Shown here piece after piece: positions 10,449 to 19,348 of a stretch of DNA of 64,000 bases. Under the pieces are notes generated by a model that was not told the origin of the DNA, made no database searches, and saw nothing but the letters and a program-made list of their open reading frames with translations. Each line of letters opens with the position of its first letter. Position 1 is the first letter of the stretch. The stretch is from Amblyomma americanum (Eukaryota; Arthropoda; Arachnida; Ixodida; Ixodidae). The position numbers were made by a program, and so were the translations under genes. The stretch is taken from contig NC_135504.1 of assembly GCF_052857255.1 (NCBI RefSeq), positions 134,652,929 through 134,716,928 of the forward strand, in the 5' to 3' direction.

Positions 10449-13029
10449 GGGCACAGGGTAAGGTAAAATTAGAAAAAAATCGTTTTTTTTTCTTTTGGAA
10501 TTTTAGAAGTTCAATTCTTTCTACACATGTTCCATGATCGCACTTTCCTCAGAAAGCCATATTTACGGCTGAAAAACGCTTTTTCCGAAACCAAGTAGTG
10601 AGCGGCCACGCCCCCTTTCAGGATTAACGTCAATTTTTTCAACCAAAAAGTCCACCACCTGATTTCAAAACTTGTCTAAAATCAGCTACATATAAAAAAT
10701 TGTCTGGCAACTATTGTACAGCTCCTCTTTTTTAGCCAAGACAATCCTGAGACGCTTTGCACGTTTTTTCCACGTTTCTGCAACCTTCATGCAGCTGCGT
10801 CCGAGTGCTATCCCTTTCGATCAGTATTGTAAATTGTGCCGGTGTTGGTTGCTGCTGATAAGTTGAGATGCCCAGGGCAAAGAAGGCCTTCGTCAGGCGT
10901 GAATTTCACGGCAACCGCTACGCTCATCGTGAAAAAGAAAAAGGATGTCCACGACCGAATGAGATCCCGAACGCCGAACGCGCCAGCTCCTCGACATCGA
11001 AGCTTTCAAGATTTTCTCTGTGCTTCCAGGAAGAGGATGTGCTACAGAGCAGCAGCCAATATGCCTTAATGGACATGGACGGCATTTGTGCCGCAATTAC
11101 ACAGATTTGTGTGTGCAGTGAGTGCGGTGGAAGTGTTGAGCTCATCGAAATTGTGACAAAACGGGTAGGTGTTGCAAGCGTTTACAGTTTGAACTGTGAA
11201 GTGTGTAGTGCCGCACAACGATTTGAGACGTCGAGGAAAACTACTTCTGGCCTCTATGAAGCCAACCTCAGGTTAGTGTATGCCTTGAGGTCCATTGGTA
11301 AGGGAATGGCTGCAGGAAATATACTCTGTGCTATGCTAAACCTTCCTAAGCCGCCGACAAAGTTTGCGAAATACAATCAAGAGCTTCTAGGTCACATCGA
11401 AGCTGCTGCTCAGGAGTCGATGAAAAGGGCAGCTGACGAAGCTGTGCAGCTGAATGAGGGAGATAAAGACATCGCAGTTGCTCTTGATGGAAGCTGGCAG
11501 AAGCGAGGCCATACTTCCAATAACGGCATAGTCTCTGCGACCAGTGTAGACTCTGGGAAAGTGCTGGATGTGGAGGTTTTGTCTAAACCTTGTCCAAAGT
11601 GCAGCATCAAGGGTACAAACAGTGACCCCCTTCATAGAGAGGTGTGCCAAAGCAACTACCAAGGCACCAGCGGTGGAATGGAAGTCGCAGGAGCACTGAA
11701 AATTTTCGGCAGGAGTGAGGAGCTTCACGGCGTTCGATACGTCAAATACCTTGGGGATGGTGACAGCAAGGCTTTTATGGCTGTGAAGGCACAAATGCCA
11801 TATGGTGATTCCGTTGAAATATCCAAGGTTGAGTGCATAGGGCACGTGCAAAAAAGGATGGGCACAAGGTTACGAAGGCTAAAAAAAGGAAACAAAGCAG
11901 GAAAACTCTCTGATGGAAAGAGCCTCTCGGGCCGAGGCCGACTGACTGATGCAGTAATAGACAAGCTCCAGACGTACTGTGGTTTGGCCATCAGAAGAAA
12001 TGTAGGAAACCTGGATGAAATGCGAAAGGCCGTTTGGGCAACCTTCTTCCACTTATCGGCCACAGACGATGACCCATGCCATGGACTTTGCCCAAAGGGA
12101 CCTGATACGTGGTGTGCCTTCAACAGAAGTCAGTCAGAGGGCAAGCCATTTTTCCACAAGGAGAGTTTGCCTGCATCTGTCTTGGAGGCTATCAAACCCA
12201 TTTATAGGGAGCTATCGAAGGCTGAGCTCCTAGAGAAGTGCCTGCATGGGCGAACTCAAAATGCAAATGAGTCGTTCAACCATGTTGTTTGGGAATGCGC
12301 GCCAAAGAATGTGTTTGTTAGGCTTCGGACCCTACGGATGGCAACACTGGATGCTGTTCTTTCATTTAATGATGGTAGCATCGCACGGGCCAACGTTTTG
12401 AAGGCGTGTGGATTGAACCCAGGGAGCAACACCATCAAGTGGCTGAGGGAAGCTGACCATAAGCGCATGTACTTTGCGGACCGAGCAACACGACAGCTTA
12501 CAAAAGAGGCCCGACAGTCAAAACGACAAGCCGAAATCGAAAAAATGACGGCGACAGTGACTACGAAGCAGGGGGCTATTAAACCAATTACCATGGAGGC
12601 GTTTCTGCGAATAAAAAGTGGTTTTTCACATCTTTTTTCTCTTTACGTTCTATTATCTCAAAACAGTGTTTTTTCTTACAAAGGTACCATTATTTCCAAT
12701 GCCTTTCAAGACAGACGGCTGATTTTTTTTGCAATCATCTACATAAGTGTTGCCAAAAACTGAACTAGAATTAAGCAATTTCACTGAGCAGTTATTCTGT
12801 TATGAATTTTGAAATGCGCAAAGAAAGGCCAGATTTGTGTACTACCGGAAAAAATTTTATTAAAAATCGAATTTTTAACAACGTTCAAATATTCTAGTTC
12901 AGTAAAAAGAGCACAAAATTTGGCAAACAATGATATATGTATTATTAGGGTACTCTTATTAGTTAGTGAGAAACATGTACCTCAACATGGCCTAAAATGC
13001 ATGGGAAGTATAGGGCTTACCCTGTGCCC
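10449..13029 (+). mobile_element. Kolobok-type DNA transposon
   Basis: A 2581-bp element with perfect 14-bp terminal inverted repeats GGGCACAGGGTAAG, flanked by TTAA at 10445-10448 and 13030-13033. A TTAA target duplication plus a long DDE transposase of the Mutator-like transposase domain type fits the Kolobok superfamily; piggyBac also uses TTAA but has a different protein. The uninterrupted site TGTTAAGTGG is present at 16042 in the other LTR of C. This is the innermost and probably one of the youngest insertions. Confidence 0.85.
10868..12763 (+). CDS. Kolobok transposase
   Basis: 631 codons with no internal stop. It would cut and paste the Kolobok element in the nucleus. An N-terminal basic region starting MPRAKKAFVRREFHGNRY is followed by a zinc ribbon with CxxC pairs at residues 83-86 and 110-113. 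The DDE core carries ALDGSW (Asp207), YLGDGDSKAF (Asp297 or Asp299) and NANESFNH (Glu468), plus a CIGHVQKRMGTRLRRL block and a second Cys-rich stretch around 404-416. Spacing fits the Mutator-like transposase domain. The last 50 or so residues are hydrophobic and low in complexity and may be read-through past an eroded stop. Plausibly active or recently active. Confidence 0.82.
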   Translation: MPRAKKAFVRREFHGNRYAHREKEKGCPRPNEIPNAERASSSTSKLSRFSLCFQEEDVLQSSSQYALMDMDGICAAITQICVCSECGGSVELIEIVTKRVGVASVYSLNCEVCSAAQRFETSRKTTSGLYEANLRLVYALRSIGKGMAAGNILCAMLNLPKPPTKFAKYNQELLGHIEAAAQESMKRAADEAVQLNEGDKDIAVALDGSWQKRGHTSNNGIVSATSVDSGKVLDVEVLSKPCPKCSIKGTNSDPLHREVCQSNYQGTSGGMEVAGALKIFGRSEELHGVRYVKYLGDGDSKAFMAVKAQMPYGDSVEISKVECIGHVQKRMGTRLRRLKKGNKAGKLSDGKSLSGRGRLTDAVIDKLQTYCGLAIRRNVGNLDEMRKAVWATFFHLSATDDDPCHGLCPKGPDTWCAFNRSQSEGKPFFHKESLPASVLEAIKPIYRELSKAELLEKCLHGRTQNANESFNHVVWECAPKNVFVRLRTLRMATLDAVLSFNDGSIARANVLKACGLNPGSNTIKWLREADHKRMYFADRATRQLTKEARQSKRQAEIEKMTATVTTKQGAIKPITMEAFLRIKSGFSHLFSLYVLLSQNSVFSYKGTIISNAFQDRRLIFFAIIYISVAKN

Positions 13030-13033
13030 TTAA

Positions 13034-13460
13034 GTGGAAGCCCACGGGGCCGATGCCCCCCCCCCCCCCGGCACCTGTTACCAGGAGCGATCATGCCCGG
13101 GGAAGGGGGGGGGGAATCGAGGAATGTACGTCGAGGCGTGACGCCCGCGCTTAGGGTGAAAGGCGGCACTAATCCTTTCTGTCCCGACGCGTGGCAACCG
13201 GTGGATCGAATGCGCATGCAGCGAGCTGCGCATTCCACTGGGCTCGGGACAGCCCACGGGGACAATGCCCCCCCCCCCCCCGCACCTGTTACCAGGAGCG
13301 ATCATGCCCGGGGAGTGGGGGGGAGTCGAGGAATGTACGTCGAGGCGTGACGCCCGCTTAGGGTGAGAGCTGCGCATTCCACGGGGCTCGCGACAGCCCA
13401 CGGGGCCAATGACCCCCCTCCCGCACCTGTTACCAGGAGCGATCATGCCCGGGGCGGGCC
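13034..13460 (+). repeat. Tandem poly-C/poly-G sub-repeats in the C LTR
   Basis: Three successive units start AGCCCACGGGG, then a long C-run, CACCTGTTACCAGGAGCG, CATGCCCGGGG and a G-run. They begin near 13037, 13251 and 13394 with decreasing length. The 3' LTR holds two units (from about 16051 and 16261), one with 19 consecutive Cs at 16070-16088. Confidence 0.8.
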
Positions 13461-13848
13461 CTGGGCTCCGCCCACTAGTACATACGATGCATTTGCTTTG
13501 CTATTGGTCCAAATTGGGCGAGAGCTAGATTACTCAAGCTCCGCCCAATTATCGAAGGGGTTAAAACCCGCGGGAAACGACGACTTGGGACGAGCGCGCC
13601 GAGTCTCAAGCTCGGCCGTTTTTAACAGCCTTTTTTAAACAGCCTTTCTTTAAACTGCCTTTTCTTTAAACTGCCTTGTCATCACTGCCTTGTATTTTGG
13701 TCCTGTCTTTAATAAATAAGTTTTGTTCTAAGAAGTTGGAATTGCTGCCCCAACCGGCAACGTGTCGCCGGATGAGCGGACGAAGACCTGAAGTGCTCTT
13801 CGTACTGCTAACCCCGTTCCCATCGGTAGGAGGGCAAAGAAGTTTAAC

Positions 13849-13868
13849 TGGTGCCGTGACCAGGATCG
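13849..13868 (+). promoter_or_regulatory. Primer-binding site of element C
   Basis: TGGTGCCGTGACCAGGATCG directly adjoins, or overlaps by one base, the end of the 5' LTR. The TGG start and position make it the likely tRNA primer site, showing that C keeps the cis signals for reverse transcription despite lacking pol. Confidence 0.65.
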
Positions 13869-14291
13869 TCTGAGCGGCTTCCTGCAGAGCGGTTGGAGGC
13901 AGTACCTTCCGGAAGATTGACGGAGCACAAAATCTTGGGGAGAAGCCCCGGGGACCAAAGTCCAGGCGAGGCCTCGGAGTCAAGGCTCCACGTCAGCGCT
14001 GAGGGGCCAGTGAGGCGAGACCGACGGAGCGAAGCGCTGCGACTTCTTGGGCGCCTGCGGCTGGCGACTTCTGCGGCACCGGCGGCTGGCGACTTTGAAG
14101 GCCGGGAGGACGTGAAGGGCCTGCTGCGAGCAACAGATTCCGGCCACCCTTCTGCGCCTCAGGACGTGACCTGCTGCTGCCACGAAGCAAGTGCCATGAC
14201 CGACCGCCCGACAACGGAGTGAGTTTCCCCATTTTCACTTTACTTGCCTCGGGAGTGCTTGAGCCGTAGGGTTAGAACTACGCAAGGCACA

Positions 14292-15485
14292 ATGGCTACA
14301 TTCAGTTGGCAAAGTGAATATGGCTGTGGCTATGAGTAGGAGTATGGCGCTCAGCGCGCAGAAATGTCAGAGGCCGAGCGGGCCATGTAAAAGGAGCGAG
14401 GCGACTCTATTATCCAAGGGCTGAAGCGATAGTTAGCGGTAGCCGAAGAGAAGCTACGGCAGGAGAAGAAAAGGATTGCAGAAGAGCAACGCTCGCGGAG
14501 AGCGGCGCGTGTATTGCAGGAGCCGGCACACGCCCAGCCGTGCTGTATCATCGCCAAGGACGCTGATCAAATGCTGATCGATGAGGCGAATAAAGAGGAT
14601 AGCAGCAGCGTAGTTCAGTCCGTTCCTATTGAGAACAGACAAGAGGAATCACGGGTTCTTGCAAACAGCGAAGCTGTCGTTAGCGTCGAGGAGCCACACA
14701 TTGTGCAGTCAACCACGGGTGTTGACACGCACAAACACCCCTTGATTCCCAGATCGGAGGTGGGCTCTGCGCATGTGCCTGGGAAAAATTCGACCAGCAA
14801 TCAGAACATGCAGGCCGAATATTGTGAAGCAGCCGAGCATGTGGTTAGTGAGGCTAATGCCGCTGATAAGCGCAACGGCATGAACTGCTCAGCCGATCAG
14901 GATGCCCACTCCGACCTTTTGTTACCAACGGAAGCAACAGCATGCCGGACAGGGCTTGGCGAAAGTGGAATGTGCGTTCAGACAGCATGCGCCGCACTCA
15001 CAGCTGCGTTGGAGAAGCCAGCACCGCAGCTGGGTAGCCAGGGCTGTTCGGAGCCAGAAAACCCAGATTGGTGCACAGCCGTGAAAGGCTGGCCTGTATA
15101 TGAGTGGAATGTGAGCCACGAAGACTGCGAGGTCCTTCCGTGCCCTGAGAAAAGCGAAGTAACAATGCCGCTTATAAGGGCGAACGGTGAGGCATGCTGC
15201 GATCTCCTGGCGGGTCTAGTCGACAGGCGGATTGCAAGCCTAGAGGTCGCTGGTGATGAATTGGTTCAGCGGAAGATTCATCATTCAACGAAGCCTTCTG
15301 GCTACGAGCACTTACAGCCTTTCGCGGAAGCTTGCGCCCCATATCCGCCGACTGTCGGCGGCGCCACCGAGGTAGAAGATGGGCAATGCGACCGGAGAGC
15401 AGGGCAAACGCCAAAATGGTGTACGCTGCATCAAGTAATCTTCACTTCTATGCGACCGGGCGGCGTATTCGATCCTGGTGGTTAG
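14292..15485 (+). pseudogene. Unique ORF of non-autonomous element C
   Basis: A reading frame of 398 codons from ATG 14292 to TAG 15483-15485 with three early in-frame stops (codons 17, 35 and 49), the rest open for 323 residues. The first 80 residues look like a charged coiled coil (VAEEKLRQEKKRIAEEQRSRR), as at the start of the gag proteins of A and B. The remainder is acidic, rich in Cys, Glu and Ala, and I do not recognise it. It has no zinc knuckle, protease, RT or integrase motif. It may be a diverged gag-like protein or a captured gene. I assign no function. Confidence 0.5.
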
Positions 15486-16041
15486 CGACGAACGCCTAAT
15501 GTATGTATCTAGCCTTAACCCACTCTGCCACTGCCAGGCTACGATAAGTGTGAAAACGACCTGTGGCTCGAGCACACGATGGGGCAGTGAGTGAGAGTGG
15601 GGGAACGTGAAGAGTGACACTGAAAGTGATCGGACAGTCTCATGCCAGTGTGCTAATTATGTTCTGTGTGAACTGTTTTCCGTTCCGGCGTATATGCCAC
15701 TTCATGAGAACTGGAGTTGTATGTTTTCTTCATTCGGTATTTAGTTCCAGTGTTGTTGCATGTATACTTTTTCTGATTTTACCAGAGGGTTTCATTTGTG
15801 CTTGTCATCCTGCAAATGAAATGTGTAAACTATGCTTGCGTCTGCATGCCTGTAGGTATCTTCCCTAGCATGTTTTTTTTTTCTTCCCAATTGTTAGTAG
15901 GACGCAGAAACATTTTTTTTGTGCTGGTACTTATGCTTTCGCGCGTTTTGTATGTTGTTGAAGGCCGGATGCATTGTGCTATTGTGGGCTTCGGTATGTT
16001 GTTTGTACAGCAGGTACCCCCCAACATTCTTGGTGGGGAGG
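15486..16041 (+). other. Element C 3' internal region with polypurine tract
   Basis: No coding potential seen. The sequence is T-rich and ends with GGTGGGGAGG (16032-16041) immediately before the 3' LTR, a good polypurine tract for plus-strand priming. Confidence 0.6.
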
Positions 16042-16572
16042 TGTTAAGTGGAAGCCCACGGGGCCGATGCCCCCCCCCCCCCCCCCCCGCACCTGTTACC
16101 AGGAGCGATCATGCCCGGGGAAGGGGGGGGGAATCGAGGAATGTACGTCGAGGCGTGACGCCCGCGCTTAGGGTGAAAGGCGGCACTAATCCTTTCTGTC
16201 CCGACGCGTGGCAACCGGTGGATCGAATGCGCGAGCTGCGCATTCCACTGGGCTCGGGACAGCCCACGGGGACAATGCCCCCCCCCCACCCCGCACCTGT
16301 TACCAGGAGCGATCATGCCCGGGGCGGGCCCTGGGCTCCGCCTACTAGTACATACGATGCATTTGCTTTGCTATTGGTCCAAATTGGGCGAGAGCTAGAT
16401 TACTCAAGCTCCGCCCAATTAGCGAAGGGGTTAAAACCCGCGGGAAACCACGACTTGGGACGAGCGCGCCGAGTCTCAAGCTCGGCCGTTTCCCGCGGGT
16501 TTTAACCTCTTCGATAATTGGGCGGAGCTTCAGTAATCTAGCTCTCGCCCAATTTGGACCAATAGTTTAACT
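16042..16572 (+). repeat. 3' LTR of element C, rearranged
   Basis: Matches the 5' LTR from TGTTAAGTGG through the sub-repeats and the CTCGGCCGTTT block near 16490. Then, instead of the 230-bp LTR tail, it carries an inverted copy of its own preceding sequence before ending TTTAACT next to the GCCTC target duplication. One of the three sub-repeats is also missing. Confidence 0.8.
16373..16566. repeat. Fold-back palindrome in the 3' LTR of C
   Basis: Arms of about 75 bp surround a loop of about 45 bp. The left arm runs from ATTGGTCCAAATTGGGCG to CCCGCGGGAAA and the right arm is its near-perfect reverse complement, from TTTCCCGCGGG to TTGGACCAAT. The right arm matches the 5' LTR arm version (ATCGAA rather than AGCGAA) at one diagnostic base, hinting that it was copied from another template. 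Confidence 0.85.
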
Positions 16573-16577
16573 GCCTC

Positions 16578-16904
16578 ATTGCTGGGCAGAGGATAAAGGT
16601 GTTGAGAGACACGGGCTGTAACATTGTTATTGTCAACCGAGACCTTGTAACAAAGTTCCTACTTACTGGCCGACACTGAGACGTTTACCTGGTGAACCGC
16701 TCGGTCAAAACGCTACCCGAGGCGCGAATTCAAGTTGACACACCTTACTATAGGGGAGAGGTGCTGGCCGGATGTATGGAATCGCCACTGTTGGACCTAA
16801 TTCTCGGGAATATTGACGGCGCCAGGCATCCGTCCGAGCCCGACGCGACTTGGAGGGGAATAGCCCTGAATATCGAAGGGGCCGAAGCGGGTGCATCGGA
16901 TCCC
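16578..16904 (+). pseudogene. Element B aspartic protease
   Basis: Continues the B reading frame interrupted by C at 10442. The active-site triad LRDTG is at 16602-16616, followed by CNIVIVNRDLV, the flap region and ILGNIDGARHP, which corresponds to the conserved (I/L)LG strand. It processes the gag-pol polyprotein in this family. The linker after it is split by TIR element D at 16908. Confidence 0.75.
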
Positions 16905-16907
16905 GTA

Positions 16908-17574
16908 AGGCGCGCTCACACTAGCGGGAAGCTTCCCGCAGCGGCACAGCGTCAACGTCGACGCTGCCTCGCAGCTCCTCGGAATGACTCTCACACTGCG
17001 CGCGTTTTCTCGCTGCGGTTGTCTTGGAATGTAGAGAGAGGAGGCGCTGAGGGAGGACCCGAACGAGCAGAAAGAGAAGGGGATAGTCACGTGACACCAG
17101 AGAAGACTGGAAAGCGCGCCCTTTTCTCGCGTCGTCGTCTTGATCGTCTGCTAGCTCTCCTCCCGTCGCCCTTTTTGTCTCGAGAATGGCTGGTTCGAAC
17201 GATGAGCTGTTGGCTACGGTAATCGTACTTTATTTGTTTGTTCGCTGCTTCTGCACCGCCGCTTCTGCACCGTCTCAAGTCGCATGTCCATGCTGGCAAA
17301 GCAGCCGACGAGTGCCCGGCCGAACGGCCGGCCGGCCGGACGCGCGCAGCCTCCGCCTCCGCCGACGGGGTCACTGAACTGGGACCGACGTCACGGTTCA
17401 CGGTCGGCGCCCATTGGCTGTTCTCGTCAGCGGCACGGGAAAAATAGGTACCGGACCCATCGCTCTGCGGGAGGGCAAAGGAGGCTGTCCGCGGGAGAAA
17501 AACCGGCTTGTGCGGGAAGCGGCGGCCGGAAAACGTCCTGCGTTGCGCGTTTTCCCGCTAATGTGAGCGCGCCT
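16908..17574. mobile_element. TIR element D (non-autonomous DNA transposon)
   Basis: A 667-bp insertion flanked by GTA at 16905-16907 and 17575-17577. Its ends AGGCGCGCTCACACTAGCGG and the mirrored CCGCTAATGTGAGCGCGCCT form inverted repeats of about 23 bp with one mismatch, and removing it restores the B frame (DPV to QGQP). A 3-bp duplication is compatible with PIF/Harbinger or CMC families, but the termini do not identify one. It has no transposase. Near 17186 it holds an ATG with a short reading frame that may be the remnant of a first exon. Confidence 0.85.
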
Positions 17575-17577
17575 GTA

Positions 17578-18270
17578 CAGGGACAGCCAAGTACCCCGGA
17601 CGAGCCCGCACCCGCGGCGGCCGTGACCACCCGTCAACAGTCCAGGCAGCAATCGTCGGAGACGTTCGGCAAGTTACGAGTACCAACCGCGATGGCAGAA
17701 GTCACCCCGACGCAGATTAGCCGAGACCAACAAGCGGATGAGACCCTCCGGCGTTTTTTTCAGATGCAGAGGGTAGAGGGAAAGGTCCGGTGCAAGGGAG
17801 GGGGCTCGTACACCTTTTTGCTAAGAGATGACATGCTCTATCGCCAGTTCCTACCAGAGTCAGGCTCGGGTACTTTACAGCTGGTTGTCCCCTTTCAGCA
17901 CCGAAACAAGGTTCTCCGCCTCGCGCACTGCGGACTGATGGCAGGTCATTTGGGGCACAAAAAGACTTGTGACCGCATTCTGGCTAATTTCTTCTCGCCC
18001 GGCATCCATGGTGACGCTAGTCGGTTTGTGGCGTCGTGCGACAGCTGCTAGAAGACAGCCCCACGGGGATCAGTCAAAAAGGTGCCCCTTGAGAAAATGC
18101 CTCTGGTTGACACGCCGTTTCGCCGGATGGCTATCGATATTATTGGGCCCCTCAAGCCCACAACTCGGAATGGGAATCGCTACATCATGACGCTAGTCGA
18201 CTATGCGACCCGGTTCCCAGAGGCCGTCGCCCTGCCCAGCATCGGGACCGAGCGGGAAGCCGGGATGACC
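17578..18270 (+). pseudogene. Element B integrase, zinc domain and start of core
   Basis: The HHCC domain reads HCGLMAGHLGHKKT...CDSC, with a TAG immediately after the second Cys pair at 18049-18051. The core follows with MAIDIIGPLKP (first catalytic Asp) and LVDYATRFPEAV. The core stops after about 50 residues at a junction near 18260, beyond which RT sequence begins in another frame. The second Asp, the Glu and the whole C-terminal domain are deleted. Confidence 0.8.
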
Positions 18271-18925
18271 ACACACGATTGGAAAGGGGACCCTTGGCCC
18301 GATGGAATCAACACTGCACAGGATCCGCCAAGCCCCACGACCGATAACCATACGCCAAGTACGAGCCTTTTTGGGCCTAGCGGGATACTATCGTGAATTC
18401 ATCCCGAGTTACTCAACTGTTGCCGCACCTCTGATAAACCTGACCAAAAAACTCGCAGCAAACAGCGTTAGGTGGGGGGATAACGAAGAACAAGCCTTTA
18501 ACAGCCTGAAACAACTGCTCTCAGCGGCCCCCATCCTACAGGTTGCGGATTTCAGCAAGCCATTTGTACTCCGTACCGACGCCTCAGATCTAGGGGTTGG
18601 GGCAGTACTGTTGCAGGAAAAGGACGGACTTCTGCATCCCGTCGCGTACGCGAGTCGCAAGCTACTTCCCAGAGAGAAGGCGTACGCAGCAGTTGAGAAG
18701 GAGTGCTTGGCCATTGTATGGGCTATCAAGCGCTTCAATTTCTACCTCTACGGCAAACAATTCACTGTCCAGACAGATCATCAGCCAATGAAATATCTGA
18801 ACGAGGCTCAGTTTATGAATTCACTGCTGCTTCGCTGGGCGCTGCTCCTGCAGGAGTACGACTTCGGTGTCGAGACCATTAAGGGAAAAGATAACGTCGG
18901 CGCAGACTACCTCAGCCGGGTGTGA
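18263..18925 (+). pseudogene. Element B RT thumb and RNase H
   Basis: It begins in the RT connection (GHTIGKGTL, then FLGLAGYYREFIP) and continues through a complete RNase H: VLRTDASDLGVGAVL (Asp), EKECLAIVWAI (Glu), TDHQPMKYL (Asp) and the closing ADYLSRV at the TGA 18923-18925. The fingers and palm of the RT, including the YxDD box, are missing. Being 3' of integrase, it fits the order INT-RT-RH also seen in element A. Confidence 0.85.
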
Positions 18926-19348
18926 ATAGCCATGGGGTGAACAAAACGCGTTGCGACGGCCTAGTTTCACCCTTAGCTAGAAGTTACTTTTTATTGTTGT
19001 TTTGTGCATTGTTGGCAGTGTTTTAAAATGTTATGCAGCGCAAGATGTTTGCGTGTGGTCGTGTTTCAGTGTTGGACTGTTACGACCGAATATGCCATGT
19101 CGAACTGTTTAGACTAACTGGGACGTGAATGCGTGAGGTGTGGCAGTGTGTGAGGCGCGTGTCGGTGCGCTATCCTGCGAGCCTTCCTGGAAAACTGGTG
19201 ATACGACGAGGTGGTGCGCGGTGGTGACAGTGATGTGCGCGTCTTTAATCTGAGGTAGCTTGTCCGCCAGGAGCGTGTGTGCATGCACGAAATTTGTGTT
19301 TTGTTTGTCAATGTTGTTGAGAGTATCATTTTTTTTTCGTGGGGGTTG
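18926..19348 (+). other. Element B 3' untranslated region
   Basis: Between the pol stop and the 3' LTR I see no coding potential. It ends in a T-run and CGTGGGGGTTG just before the LTR, a weak polypurine-like tract. Confidence 0.5.

Larger units (their letters stand above)
10443..13849 (+). repeat. 5' LTR of element C, interrupted by Kolobok
   Basis: The LTR sequence is 10443-10448 plus 13034-13849, split at TTAA by the Kolobok insertion. It contains three tandem sub-repeats with long poly-C and poly-G tracts (13034-13460), then a unique part shared with the 3' LTR up to about 13618. A tail with repeated short AAACTGCC/AACAGCC units follows, and it ends AGTTTAACT just before the primer-binding site. 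AATAAATAAG at 13709 could act in polyadenylation. Confidence 0.8.
10443..16572 (+). mobile_element. Non-autonomous LTR element C nested in B
   Basis: LTR element with the perfect 5-bp target duplication GCCTC at 10438-10442 and 16573-16577. Removing it joins the B protease frame (VEGL to IAGQR...LRDTG). Both LTRs start TGTTAAGTGG. The 5' LTR is about 822 bp once the Kolobok insertion is removed; the 3' LTR is 531 bp because it is rearranged. Only about 2.2 kb lies between the LTRs. It has a primer-binding site and one long degenerate ORF but no protease, RT or integrase, so it must have been moved by another element. Confidence 0.85.

Noticed and set aside
12600..12763. Hydrophobic C-terminus of the Kolobok transposase as a membrane domain
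   Set aside because: Low-complexity T-rich sequence after the conserved core; more likely read-through beyond a lost stop.
10445..13033. piggyBac element because of TTAA
   Set aside because: The transposase has the Mutator-like DDE core with the DGSW and NANESFNH motifs, not a piggyBac transposase, which fits Kolobok.
16692..17222. 176-codon plus-strand frame as a novel protein
   Set aside because: It starts in the protease of B and runs into TIR element D; the reading frame across the junction is accidental.
17284..18051. 255-codon frame as one gene
   Set aside because: Its first 97 codons lie in element D; only the part after 17578 is element B integrase.
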